From Bradyrhizobium roseum (lineage in GTDB: Bacteria; Pseudomonadota; Alphaproteobacteria; Rhizobiales; Xanthobacteraceae): a stretch of 64,000 nt of DNA. The stretch is from positions 6,486,450-6,550,449 of the forward strand of contig NZ_CP129212.1 in NCBI RefSeq assembly GCF_030413175.1, read 5' to 3'. Position numbers and translations under genes: made by a program. This document shows, one piece after another, positions 45,936 through 54,347 of the stretch. Under the pieces are notes generated by a model, which searched no databases, was not told where the DNA came from, and saw only the letters and a program-made list of their open reading frames with translations. Within the stretch, counting starts at the first letter, position 1. Each line of letters begins with the position of its first letter.

Positions 45936-47180
45936 CTACTTCCGGGCTGCCTCGAAGGGACTGATGAGCGTGCCGGTCTTCAATTTGTCGGGGTACAGGA
46001 TCACCTGTTTGCCCGGCTTCCGAAATTGTTCGACATCCTTGTCGACCACACCCCGGAACTGCGCCTGCACCGTTGCGCTTTCTTTCCACTCGCCGTCTGC
46101 CGCGAACACGATCGGGCCGACGATGGTCTTGTGCTCGTTCTCCCGCAAATACTTTGCGAGGCCCTTCTGGTCGAGCGACTTGGTCGCGTTGACCGCCGCC
46201 TCGATCATCTGCCCGGTGGCGTAACCGTATGGCGCCAGATAATAGCCGAGCGGGTCGACCTTCGCTTCGACGGCGCGCTTGGTGTAGACCTCGAAAAACT
46301 CCTTGGTGCCGGCGTGATACATGCTCTGTTCCGGCAGCCAGGTGTTGTAGTTGACGACGCCGTTGAGCAGCGAACCGAGATTCGACATCACGGCCGCGAA
46401 CTGCAGGCCGACCATGCCGCCGCCAAAGACCTTGACGTCGTCGCCGATGCCGATCTCGTTCACGGCACGCAAGATGCCGGCCGAATCCGGCGGATAGGAC
46501 GCGACGTAGACGATATCGGGCTTGGTCGCCTTGAGCGCGCGAATGATGGACGCAAACTCGACCGTGTTCGGCGGATAGGACTGATCGAACACGACGGGGA
46601 GGTTGCGCTTCTTGGCGACATCGCGGGCCGTCAGCGCCAGGTTCTGGGCGAACTCCTGGTCGGCCGCGAGCAGCGCCATGTTCTTGCCGCCGGCCTTCTG
46701 CGCCAGGTCGATGAACGACGAGGCCCAACTGTCCGCCGGCCCCCACGGCGCGTTATTGAACCACATGTCGTGGCCGACCTTGCTGTTCACCTGGAACGAG
46801 AAATTGCCCATCAACAGCAAGCCGCGCTGCTTGACGAACGGCATGATCGGCGCGGTCGGCACCGTCGCATAGGGCGCGAACAGCAGATCGACCTTGTCGA
46901 CATCGACCAGCTTGGAGTAGATCGCCGGCGTCTCCGAGGCGCTCGACTTGTCGTCGTAGACGATCAGCTCGACCTTGCGGCCGAGCAGGCCGCCCTTGGC
47001 ATTGATATCGTCGCGCCAGATTTCGATCCCGAGCAGCGAAGCCTTGCCGCCGCCGGCAAGCCCGCCGGTCTGCGGCATCGACATGCCGATCTTGATCGGC
47101 GGTTGTTGTGCGAGCGCGCCTGTAGCCCGCCCTGCGACCGCCGCGGCCATCGCGCCGCCGAGAAATGTCCTGCGTTTCAT
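45936..47180 (-). CDS. Liv-type ABC transporter substrate-binding protein
   Basis: A 414-residue periplasmic binding protein of the Peripla_BP_6/LivK family. The N-terminal MKRRTFLGGAMAAAVAGRATGALA contains twin arginines, a probable Tat signal. Then comes IKIGMSMPQTGGLAGGGKASLLGIEIW, the family opening. YDDKSSASETPAIYSKLVD and the second-lobe APYGYATGQMIEAAV are typical. AAGGGGGAA precedes the ATG. Its ligand is unknown; a ring-cleavage substrate or aromatic acid is inferred from the dioxygenase gene just upstream. Confidence 0.93.
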   Translation of the reverse strand: MKRRTFLGGAMAAAVAGRATGALAQQPPIKIGMSMPQTGGLAGGGKASLLGIEIWRDDINAKGGLLGRKVELIVYDDKSSASETPAIYSKLVDVDKVDLLFAPYATVPTAPIMPFVKQRGLLLMGNFSFQVNSKVGHDMWFNNAPWGPADSWASSFIDLAQKAGGKNMALLAADQEFAQNLALTARDVAKKRNLPVVFDQSYPPNTVEFASIIRALKATKPDIVYVASYPPDSAGILRAVNEIGIGDDVKVFGGGMVGLQFAAVMSNLGSLLNGVVNYNTWLPEQSMYHAGTKEFFEVYTKRAVEAKVDPLGYYLAPYGYATGQMIEAAVNATKSLDQKGLAKYLRENEHKTIVGPIVFAADGEWKESATVQAQFRGVVDKDVEQFRKPGKQVILYPDKLKTGTLISPFEAARK

Positions 47181-47269
47181 TACTTCCCCCTTATTCGTTT
47201 TGTTTTCTGTGTGATTTTGGTTTCGCCGGATCTTCGTCCGGTCGATGATCGGATGCGCCTATGCCGGGA

Positions 47270-48211
47270 TTATCCGGCGCCTGCCGGCGCGGTTTCGTTT
47301 CTGGCCGATTGTTTCATGATCGCAGACGGATCGGCGCCGACGCGCCCGCTGGTCTTGTCGGCCTCGCTCTCGCGCGACAGCCGCATGTCGAAGCGGATGC
47401 TCGGCATGCCCTTGATCGGGCAGTCCGGATCGTTGGCCTTGACCTCGACGGCGAGATCGCCCGACGAGCCGAACACCACATCGTCGGCGAGATGAGGATC
47501 GTCGCGCAGATAGAGCGCGGTGACCAGTTCGCGATAGCCGGACGCACCGACCAGGAAATGAATATGCGCCGGCCGCATGCCATGCCGCGCCTGCGCCTTC
47601 ACCATGGCGCCGACCGGCCCGTCCATGGGAATCGAATAGCCGAGCGGTTTGACTGTGCGCAGTACATAGAGGCCATCGGCATCGGTTGCGAACACGCCGC
47701 GATAATCGACTGATGTCGCGCTGGTCTGGATGTCGTACAGGCCGTCGGCGCCGGTCTGCCAGATCGAGACGGTGGCGCCCGCGACCGGCTTGCCGGCGAC
47801 CTCGGTGACGCGGCCGTAAAGCACGCATTCGCTGTCCGGCTTGGAATTCTTGGCGATCGAGCTGCCGGCGGCGAGCGTCGGTGTCGCCTCGCGGTAGAAC
47901 GGACCGAGCAGGCTGGTGTGGGTGGCGTCTTCCAGGGCGGTGGCGTCGTGCAGGCCATTGACCAGTGCCGAGAGGCCGAGCGTGTCGGACAACAGGATGA
48001 ATTCCTGCCGTTCCGGCGAGCACATCTTGCCGGCGGCGGTCATGAATTCGATGCCTTTGATCCATTCCGCGGGCGTCAGATTGACCTCGCGGGCGAAGGC
48101 GTGGAGATGCTTGACCGCCGACGCCATGATCGCCTTCAGGCGTGGGTCCGGCGTCGTCGCCATCTGGTCGAGCACGGCGTCCGTGATCGTTTCAGGCGTC
48201 AGCTCACGCAT
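47270..48211 (-). CDS. Intradiol ring-cleavage dioxygenase (catechol/hydroxyquinol 1,2-dioxygenase type)
   Basis: 313 residues. A non-heme Fe(III) enzyme splitting a catecholic ring between its two hydroxyls. The N-terminal helical dimer domain (about 1-100, DATHTSLLGPFYREATP) is that of catechol and hydroxyquinol dioxygenases. Metal ligands are visible: Tyr in GADGLYDIQ, Tyr in LGYSIPMDGP, and the histidines of RPAHIHFLV. Whether catechol, hydroxyquinol or another diol is the substrate cannot be read. GGGGAG precedes the ATG. It is the first gene of the transporter operon; no cycloisomerase or maleylacetate reductase is present here. Confidence 0.92.
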   Translation of the reverse strand: MRELTPETITDAVLDQMATTPDPRLKAIMASAVKHLHAFAREVNLTPAEWIKGIEFMTAAGKMCSPERQEFILLSDTLGLSALVNGLHDATALEDATHTSLLGPFYREATPTLAAGSSIAKNSKPDSECVLYGRVTEVAGKPVAGATVSIWQTGADGLYDIQTSATSVDYRGVFATDADGLYVLRTVKPLGYSIPMDGPVGAMVKAQARHGMRPAHIHFLVGASGYRELVTALYLRDDPHLADDVVFGSSGDLAVEVKANDPDCPIKGMPSIRFDMRLSRESEADKTSGRVGADPSAIMKQSARNETAPAGAG

Positions 48212-48418
48212 GCATCACTCCCCGAGCTGCCGGCTGTTTTTCGAGCTGCCGGCCGTTATTACGGCAAGCCTATCCGCTTGTTGGGGAGCAGCACAAGGCG
48301 TTCGAGGGAGGCGCCGACGCCGCCTCATACAAATTGATGGTTGCAGATTCGCGCTTCGGATCGACGTAGAGGCACCGGTCACCGATTTTGCGCGTGCACA
48401 ATCGACGGCGCAGAGCGA

Positions 48419-48754
48419 TCATTTCTCGCGGATCGGCGGCGCGATCTTCTCCGCGGGCGCCGGCGGCAGCGCAGGCTGGGCACCTGCCTTCTGCGCGTCC
48501 TCGTCGGGACGGGCCGGTTGCGGCGGAATGTCCGAGGGCCTTTGACCGGTCGTAGCCGGTTCGGACGGCGCAGACGGCTTTGTTTCTGCGCCGGGCGTCG
48601 ACTGCGTCGGCTGCGTTGCCTGCGCGATCTGCAAGGGTCCGCTGGTGCTCAGCACGGTCAGTGCCAGTGCCGAAATGCCCAACCCTGCCGCAATCAGCAT
48701 GGATGCCAGCAGCATTTCCCGTCGGTATTCGCGTTGGCGGCTTTCGGCAGACAT
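48419..48754 (-). CDS. Small single-helix membrane protein with Pro-rich tail
   Basis: About 111 residues. A charged N-terminus (MSAESRQREYRREM) precedes one membrane helix (LLASMLIAAGLGISALALTVL), followed by a Pro/Ala/Thr/Glu-rich, probably disordered periplasmic segment ending APPIREK. I use the ATG with GGGG upstream; a TTG 45 bases earlier is possible. It is not a recognised family. It lies 85 bases after the zinc operon end on the same strand, and co-transcription is uncertain. Confidence 0.6.
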   Translation of the reverse strand: MSAESRQREYRREMLLASMLIAAGLGISALALTVLSTSGPLQIAQATQPTQSTPGAETKPSAPSEPATTGQRPSDIPPQPARPDEDAQKAGAQPALPPAPAEKIAPPIREK

Positions 48755-48839
48755 CTCGGTCAACCCCACAAGATTGTTCGCGGGGTCAACGGCCGGCAAG
48801 GCGCAAGGTTCCGCGGCGGCTCAAGCCCGCCCGAACCGC

Positions 48840-49856
48840 CTAGAATTCGAGCATCCCTGCGTCGCCATCCTCGGTGCCGAAGGCCAGCAGCGTGCCCTTG
48901 GCGTTCCAGGCCAGCGCCGAAACCGGTTCGCCGCCATTGCGGCGCACCAGGATTTCCGCGCCGTCCTCGAGCCGGACGATCAGGATGGTGCCATCGCTGT
49001 AGCCCGCGGCCATGATGTCCTGCTTTGGATGACAGGCCACCGCGGAGACGCGCGCCTGCAGTGGCGCCAGCATCGCCGGCTCCTTGCCCATCGGACCGTC
49101 CTTGCTGGTGAACGGCCAGATGATCACGGTATCGGCGCCCGAGGTGGCGAGCCCCTTTCCGCCGACGCTCCACGACATCGAACGGACGCGGCCGGGATAG
49201 CCGCTCATCCGCATGTGCCTGTTGTCGGCCAGCCGCCAGCCGTGCAACGCCGGCTCATGCATGCCGGTGACCAGGAATTTGTTGTCGGGACTAAAGGTGA
49301 CGGCGAGGTGGGAGCCGGCCCATTCGAGATATTCCGGCTTGGCCGCCATGTTGGGAAACCACAGCGTCACGCCATTGTAGTGGGCGACCGCCACACGCAG
49401 TCCTTTCGGTGCGAAGGCGAGGCCGCCGACGGTCGAGGGCGCATCAAAACTCTTCTCGTCGCCCTTGCCGCTGCGGACGAACGCCGTCTTGCCGGCCGAC
49501 CACGCCACCGCGCCGTCGGGATGCAGCGCGACATTATCGATCCAGCGCCGCTTGGCGTCGGTCGCGAGCACCGTAACCTCGCCCTTCGCGTCGAGCGCAA
49601 CGACCTTGCCATCGTCACCGCCGGTGACGATTCGCTTGCCGTCGCATGCTGCGCAGAGCACGGCACCGCCATGGATGGCGACGGTCGAGATTTCACCGGC
49701 CTCGTTGACCATCGCCGCGGTTTCCTCGGCGCCGATAAACACCGCCGTGTCACCGAGGAAATGAACCGAGGTGACCGGCATGCCGACGGGGAGCTTTCTC
49801 ACCTGGTCGGTGAGGGAAGCGATGGAGGGCATTTCGCCCGGATCGAATTCTTTCAT
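48840..49856 (-). CDS. WD40-like beta-propeller protein, coupled to COG0523 GTPase
   Basis: 338 residues with no signal peptide, predicted cytosolic. It is made of repeated blades of about 40 residues with WD-type strand patterns (DGKVVALDAKGEVTVL, AVAHYNGVTLWFPN, ATSGADTVIIWPF, AAGYSDGTILIVRLEDG, FGTEDGDAGMLEF), enough for a seven-bladed propeller. WD40 proteins are interaction scaffolds and are uncommon singly in bacteria. The ATG overlaps the GTPase stop as TGATG, so the two are probably translated together. This places it in the zinc operon, where it might act with the GTPase; the function is unknown. Confidence 0.82.
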   Translation of the reverse strand: MKEFDPGEMPSIASLTDQVRKLPVGMPVTSVHFLGDTAVFIGAEETAAMVNEAGEISTVAIHGGAVLCAACDGKRIVTGGDDGKVVALDAKGEVTVLATDAKRRWIDNVALHPDGAVAWSAGKTAFVRSGKGDEKSFDAPSTVGGLAFAPKGLRVAVAHYNGVTLWFPNMAAKPEYLEWAGSHLAVTFSPDNKFLVTGMHEPALHGWRLADNRHMRMSGYPGRVRSMSWSVGGKGLATSGADTVIIWPFTSKDGPMGKEPAMLAPLQARVSAVACHPKQDIMAAGYSDGTILIVRLEDGAEILVRRNGGEPVSALAWNAKGTLLAFGTEDGDAGMLEF

Positions 49857-50908
49857 CACGTGGTAATACAGCTCTCAAAACCGTCGCGGATCATCTGTTC
49901 CGGCAATTCGCGGCCAATGAAGACGACCCGGCTTTCGCGCGCCTCGCCGTCCCTCCATTTCCGCTGGTGATCGCCCTCCAGCATCATGTGTACGCCCTGG
50001 AACACGTAGCGGTCGTCGTCATCGGTGAAGGCGAGGATGCCCTTCGACCGCAAAATCTTCTGGCCCTCGGTGGCGACGAGGTTTTGCAGCCACGGCATGA
50101 ATCTGGTTGGATCGAGCGGCTTGTCCGACCGCAGCGACAGCGATTGCATGTCCTCATCGTGGTAGTGCTTCAGCCCGCCATGGCTGTGGCCGTGATCGTG
50201 GTCATGGCCGTGGTGGTGATCGTGATCATGGTGATGATCGTGCCCGTCGCCGGCGTCGAGGAATTCCGGCTCGATCTCCAGGATGCGATCCAGATCAAAC
50301 GCGCCACGCTCCAGCACATCCGCCAGCGCCACCTTGCAGCGCTCGGTACGGTGCAGTTTTGCGTAGGGGTTGATTCCGCGGATGCGCGCCTCGACTTCGG
50401 CCAGTTCGGCCTTGGAGACGAGGTCGGTCTTGTTCAGGACGATGACGTCGGCAAACGCGATCTGGTTCTTGGCTTCAGGGGCATCCTTGAGACGGTCGCT
50501 CAGCCATTTGGCGTCAGCCACGGTGACGACGGCGTCGAGGCGGGCGTTCTTCTGCACGTCCTCATCGACGAAGAAGGTCTGAGCCACCGGCGCAGGATCG
50601 GCCAATCCCGTGGTCTCGACGATGATGGCGTCGAATTTGCCCTTGCGCTTCATCAGCCCGTCCAGGATGCGCACGAGGTCGCCGCGCACAGTGCAGCACA
50701 CGCAGCCATTGTTCATTTCGAACACTTCTTCGTCGGCGCCGATGATCAGATCGTTATCGATGCCGATCTCGCCGAATTCGTTGACGATGACGGCGTATTT
50801 CTTGCCGTGGTTTTCCGACAGGATGCGGTTGAGCAGCGTGGTCTTGCCGGCGCCGAGATAACCCGTCAGCACGGTCACTGGAATTTTTGGGGACGAAGGT
50901 TCAGACAT
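49856..50908 (-). CDS. COG0523 (CobW/ZigA-like) metallochaperone GTPase
   Basis: 350 residues of the G3E family. P-loop TGYLGAGKTTLLNRIL, metal-binding CxCC motif NGCVCCTVRGDL, Walker B/G3 region IIVETTGLADPAP, and the G4 motif VLNKTDLVSK. A linker rich in histidine (about 220-245, HDHHHDHDHHHGHDHDHG) joins the CobW C-terminal domain. Such proteins deliver Zn or Co to client enzymes under metal shortage. Its place downstream of zinc ABC-transporter genes and a Zur-type box points to the zinc-starvation subgroup. It is coupled to the WD40 gene downstream. Confidence 0.94.
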   Translation of the reverse strand: MSEPSSPKIPVTVLTGYLGAGKTTLLNRILSENHGKKYAVIVNEFGEIGIDNDLIIGADEEVFEMNNGCVCCTVRGDLVRILDGLMKRKGKFDAIIVETTGLADPAPVAQTFFVDEDVQKNARLDAVVTVADAKWLSDRLKDAPEAKNQIAFADVIVLNKTDLVSKAELAEVEARIRGINPYAKLHRTERCKVALADVLERGAFDLDRILEIEPEFLDAGDGHDHHHDHDHHHGHDHDHGHSHGGLKHYHDEDMQSLSLRSDKPLDPTRFMPWLQNLVATEGQKILRSKGILAFTDDDDRYVFQGVHMMLEGDHQRKWRDGEARESRVVFIGRELPEQMIRDGFESCITT

Positions 50909-50962
50909 AACAGCTCCGGGCGGAATTAATGGTCACGCCGGCAGACAGGGAGGGCCCCTGCC

Positions 50963-51832
50963 CTATGGGCTCAGCGCGCTGGTCAGCGCCTTTATATTGT
51001 GCCTGACCATTGCAATGTAAGTGGGAGAATCGCCCTTTTCGCCGGTCAGGCTGTCGGAATAGAGCGTTCCGCCGACCCGGACGCCGGTCTCGGCCGAGAT
51101 CCGGCCCATCAGGCGGGGGTCGCTGATATTTTCGAGGAAGACCGCCGGTATCTTGGCCGCCCTGATCTGGGTGATGATCCTTGCAACATCGCGGGCGCTG
51201 GCTTCGGATTCGGTCGAGACCCCGACTGGGGCAATGAACTGGACGCCGTAGGCGGCGGCAAAATAGCCGAAGGCATTGTGCGTGGAAATCACCTTGCGGC
51301 GGCTTTCGGGGATTTTTGCGATCCCATCGCGCACCTCGCGCTCCAGCGCGTCGAGACCGGCCAGATAGGCGGCAGCACGCGACTTGAAGCCTTCCGCTTC
51401 CGCAGGTGCTGCGGCTGCCAGCGCATCGCGGATATTGGTGACGTAGATCTTCGCGTTCGCGATCGATTGCCAGGCGTGCGGATCGGCCTCCGAGCCGAGC
51501 TTGAGCGGCGCGATGCCCGTCGTCGCAGTCACGACCGAAGCCTTGGCACCGGCGGATTTCACCAGCCGCGGCAGCCAGCCCTCAAAGCCAAGGCCGTTGA
51601 CAAAGACGAGCTTCGCATCTGCTACTTTTTTTGCGTCCGAAGGTGTCGGCGCATAGACATGGGCATCGCTGTCGGGGCCGACCAGCACGGTGACATTGAC
51701 GCGATCGCCTCCGACGTTGCGCACAAAATCGCCGAGGATCGAGAAACTCGCGACGACGTTGAGGCGCTCCTGCGCCTGCGCCGGAGCCACGGCCGCAAAC
51801 AAGGCGAAAGCGATGAGACATATCCGGATCAT
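50963..51832 (-). CDS. znuA: Zinc ABC transporter substrate-binding protein (ZnuA-like)
   Basis: A 289-residue cluster A-I metal-binding protein. Signal peptide MIRICLIAFALFAAVAPAQA, then ERLNVVASFSILGDFVRNVGG. Likely metal ligands are His in DSDAHVYAPTPSD, His in EADPHAWQSI, His in ISTHNAFGYFAAAYG, and the acidic residue in LYSDSLTG. The His-rich loop seen in E. coli ZnuA is absent, as in AztC/MntC-type proteins, so Mn cannot be excluded by motif alone. Zinc is favoured because the operon has a Zur-type box and a COG0523 gene. It starts two bases after the permease stop. Confidence 0.9.
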   Translation of the reverse strand: MIRICLIAFALFAAVAPAQAQERLNVVASFSILGDFVRNVGGDRVNVTVLVGPDSDAHVYAPTPSDAKKVADAKLVFVNGLGFEGWLPRLVKSAGAKASVVTATTGIAPLKLGSEADPHAWQSIANAKIYVTNIRDALAAAAPAEAEGFKSRAAAYLAGLDALEREVRDGIAKIPESRRKVISTHNAFGYFAAAYGVQFIAPVGVSTESEASARDVARIITQIRAAKIPAVFLENISDPRLMGRISAETGVRVGGTLYSDSLTGEKGDSPTYIAMVRHNIKALTSALSP

Positions 51833-51834
51833 GA

Positions 51835-52704
51835 CTAGGCCTCGAGATGGCGGCCGGGAAACATTTGCCGCACCAGTCCGCTGACGGGACCGAACAACAG
51901 TGACGCCACGTAGATTCCCGCCGCGATCAGGATGATTGCGGGTCCCGAGGGAATCCTGGTCTGGAACGACAGCACCAGCCCGGCATAGCCCGAAACGACG
52001 GCGCTGGCGACCGCGATGCAGATCATGCCGGTGATGTCGCGCGACCAGAACCGCGCAATGCCGGCGGGCAGGATCATCAGACCGACGCCGAGTAGCGTGC
52101 CCAGCGCGTGAAAGCCGTTGACGAGGTTGATCACGACCAGCGCGAGGAACGCCAGATGCGCGGGCGCGCCGGCACGCGAGACGGTCCGCAGGAACACTGG
52201 ATCGACGCATTCGATCACCAGCGGGCGATAGATCACCGCCATCACCAGGAGTGTGATGGTGGCGTTGAAGGCGATGACCAGCAGGGTCTGGTCGTCCATT
52301 GCGAGAATGTTGCCGAACAGCACGTGCAGCAGATCGATGTTGGTGCCCTTGACGGAAACGATGGTGACGCCGAGCGCCAGCGACACCAGATAGAAAGTCG
52401 CAAGCGAGGCGTCCTCCTTCAGCTCGGTATGGCGGGCGACGAGGCCGGCGAGCAGCGCGACCGTAAAGCCCGCGATCAGCCCGCCCGTCGTCATCGCGAA
52501 CAGGTTGAGGCCAGAGACGAGGAAGCCGATCGCCGCTCCCGGCAGGATCGCGTGCGCCATGGCGTCGCCGACAAGGCTCATCCGCCGCAGCATCAGGAAC
52601 ACGCCGATGGGGGCGGCGCCGAGCGCGAGCGCAATCACGGCGGCGAGCGCGCGGCGCATGAACTCGAATTCGGTAAAGGGCGCGATCAGCGCGTCGTACA
52701 ACAT
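51835..52704 (-). CDS. znuB: Zinc ABC transporter permease (ZnuB-like)
   Basis: 289 residues with eight or nine membrane helices of the ABC-3 family. Typical features are FEFMRRALAAVIALALGAAPIGVFLMLRRMSLVGDAMAHAILPG in the first part and ALGTLLGVGLMILPAGIARF later. The start overlaps the ATPase stop by one base (TGATG), so a longer upstream reading was rejected. It forms the import channel with the ATPase and ZnuA-like protein on either side. Confidence 0.92.
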   Translation of the reverse strand: MLYDALIAPFTEFEFMRRALAAVIALALGAAPIGVFLMLRRMSLVGDAMAHAILPGAAIGFLVSGLNLFAMTTGGLIAGFTVALLAGLVARHTELKEDASLATFYLVSLALGVTIVSVKGTNIDLLHVLFGNILAMDDQTLLVIAFNATITLLVMAVIYRPLVIECVDPVFLRTVSRAGAPAHLAFLALVVINLVNGFHALGTLLGVGLMILPAGIARFWSRDITGMICIAVASAVVSGYAGLVLSFQTRIPSGPAIILIAAGIYVASLLFGPVSGLVRQMFPGRHLEA

Positions 52705-53462
52705 CAGGCCGCCCGCGGCGCCGCGGCGTCCACGGCGCAAGCGGCCGCCGTGTCGTCGAATGCTTCGCACATCCGCCGCGCCTGTGTAAGGTTTTCGACG
52801 GTCAACACCTGCGCGGTCGGTCCCCACGCCACCGGTCCGCGCGCCAGCAGCAGCGTTTCCGGAAAATGCGCGCGCACCAGATCGAAATCGTGCAACGCCG
52901 CCAGCACCGTGCGCCCCTCGTCGTGCCAGCGCCGCACCAGCGCCAGCAGGTCGGTCGAGGTTTTGGCGTCGATGGCGTTGAACGGCTCGTCCAGCACGAT
53001 CAGCCGTGCATCCTGCAGCAGCGCGCGCGCGAACAGCATGCGCTGCATCTGGCCGCCGGACAGCGTGCCGATCGAACGGTTTTCAAAGCCGTTGAGCCCG
53101 ACCGAAGCCAGCGCCTGCGTGATCTTCTGCCGCGCTGTCTTGCCCATGCCGCCGAAGAAGCCGGTCGTGCGCCACAGGCCGGTGCCGACCAGATCGAACA
53201 CCGAGATCGGAAATGTCCGGTCGATGTCCACGCTCTGCGGCAGATAGGCGATGTCGCGAATATCGAGGCCGCCAAGATCGATCGAGCCCGCGAGCGGCTT
53301 CAGGATGCCGGCGAGCCCGCGAAACAGCGTCGATTTGCCGGCGCCGTTCGGGCCGACCACCGCCAGCAACGCGCCCTGCGCGACCTGGCCGTCGAGGTGG
53401 TGCACCGCCGGGTGGCGGTCATAGCCCAGCGTAACGTCGCGGAATGTGATCTGTGCGGCCAT
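52704..53462 (-). CDS. znuC: Zinc ABC transporter ATP-binding protein (ZnuC-like)
   Basis: A 252-residue ATPase. Walker A is VVGPNGAGKSTLFRGLAG, the Q-loop region AYLPQSVDIDRTFP is characteristic of metal-type ABC-3 ATPases, the signature is GTLSGGQMQRMLFARAL, Walker B LIVLDEPFNAID, and the switch His is in ALHDFDLVR. The C-terminus lacks the extra Zur-like zinc-binding domain of some ZnuC proteins. GAGGTG precedes the ATG and is part of the preceding small gene, whose stop is two bases upstream. Confidence 0.93.
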   Translation of the reverse strand: MAAQITFRDVTLGYDRHPAVHHLDGQVAQGALLAVVGPNGAGKSTLFRGLAGILKPLAGSIDLGGLDIRDIAYLPQSVDIDRTFPISVFDLVGTGLWRTTGFFGGMGKTARQKITQALASVGLNGFENRSIGTLSGGQMQRMLFARALLQDARLIVLDEPFNAIDAKTSTDLLALVRRWHDEGRTVLAALHDFDLVRAHFPETLLLARGPVAWGPTAQVLTVENLTQARRMCEAFDDTAAACAVDAAAPRAA

Positions 53463-53464
53463 GC

Positions 53465-53650
53465 TCACCTCATCGCCACCAGCACGACGGCCCACAGCGC
53501 CACGCTGACGGCGAGCGCGGCGGCCAGCCGCCCCGCCACGGTCATGCGCAGGATCGACCATGGGGCAGCCTGCGGCGGATGTGGCGTCGCCGGGCCATGG
53601 GCGTGACTGTGGTGATGATGGGCGTGATCGTGGGGATGGGCGTGCGGCAT
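53465..53650 (-). CDS. His-rich membrane microprotein, first gene of the zinc operon
   Basis: 61 residues. The first 26 hold eleven histidines (MPHAHPHDHAHHHHSHAHGP), then a linker, then one membrane helix near the C-terminus (LAAALAVSVALWAVVLVAM). The stop lies two bases before the ATPase ATG and the coding sequence contains that gene's ribosome site, so it is firmly in the operon. A Zur-type palindrome sits nine bases upstream of the start. A role in binding Zn at the membrane for the importer, or in sensing, is inference. No close named family is known to me. Confidence 0.72.
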   Translation of the reverse strand: MPHAHPHDHAHHHHSHAHGPATPHPPQAAPWSILRMTVAGRLAAALAVSVALWAVVLVAMR

Positions 53651-53658
53651 GGCTTGAC

Positions 53659-53671
53659 GTTATAATATAAC
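53659..53671. promoter_or_regulatory. Zur-type operator
   Basis: GTTATA-A-TATAAC is a perfect palindrome matching the core of alphaproteobacterial Zur boxes (ATGTTATAnTATAACAT type). It lies immediately before the zinc-uptake operon and also faces the decayed gene on the plus strand. The AT-rich core overlaps possible -10 elements in both directions, so bound Zur would block initiation. Confidence 0.8.
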
Positions 53672-53730
53672 ACTGCGGAAGTCCACGCGTCCCCGGGTGG
53701 CCAGCCCGCCCCTAATACCGTCCCCACGCC

Positions 53731-54240
53731 ATGTCAGTGAACGCGGCGCCCAATCCGGGCGACCAACTCCCGTGGTGACCACGAACCCCTGCCCGGAAAG
53801 CGCCCTGCCGGAGCCGGCCACGGTCTGCGCGCCCGGTTGTTCGACGCCGTGACGCTGGGCATGGGTTTGCTGGCTGTCTTCCACTACTGGCCGGACGGCT
53901 TCGTCGCCGAGCTTATTCGTCGGTGCCTAAACGCTGGCGCATGCGCTGCAGGGCCTGAACTGGCAATCGGTGCGGGGTATCTCTGAATTCCTGCTCTGCA
54001 TGCTTGGCATTCTGATCCATTCACCACGCTGCTGACCGCGCCCGCGAGTTTTACCGGGCTGGTGTTCACGTTCCTGCTGCCAAGCATCGCGCAGGCCTAC
54101 TGGCTCTGGGAATTGTGGCCGGCAACCGGCGCGTGGTCGCATCCGCTGACCCTGATGTGCGCGGCGTGGCTGGCCTTGTTCGGCGTGTGGCTTCTCACCA
54201 GAACGACGTTTGCCACTCGGCCTGCGCCACGAGTCAACCG
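53731..54240 (+). pseudogene. Decayed small membrane-protein gene
   Basis: Hydrophobic coding-like sequence is spread over different frames. It begins MSVNAAPNPGDQLP at 53731 and continues in another frame as GHGLRARLFDAVTLGMGLLA with VFHYWPDGFVAELIRR. It shifts again through LAHALQGLNWQSVRGISEFLLCM, and once more into PASFTGLVFTFLLPSIAQAYWLWELW to about 54230. At least three frame changes are needed to read one protein of about 160 residues with several helices. Its identity is unknown. It lies divergently across the Zur-type box from the zinc operon, so the intact ancestor may have been zinc-regulated. Confidence 0.5.
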
Positions 54241-54266
54241 AGCATCACAGCCGCGGGACGACCGCC

Positions 54267-54300
54267 AAAATAAAAACCCCAGGCTCACGCCCGGGGTTTT
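54267..54300 (-). terminator. Terminator of the 54-55 kb outer-membrane protein gene
   Basis: On the minus strand a stem AAAACCCC(G)GGC / GCC(T)GGGGTTTT with one mismatch is followed by TTTTTATTTT. It lies about 50 bases after the minus-strand stop at 54348, and the plus-strand T-run makes it usable in both directions. Confidence 0.88.
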
Positions 54301-54347
54301 CATTTCGAGTATGCGCCGCGCCGCCGCGTGGTCGGTATTCACACCGC

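Noticed and set aside
44994..47495. An 833-codon plus-strand frame opposite the Liv genes
   Set aside because: Antisense to livH and the binding-protein gene, which have clear family motifs.
50150..50260. Simple-sequence repeat near 50.2 kb
   Set aside because: It encodes the His/Asp linker of the COG0523 GTPase.
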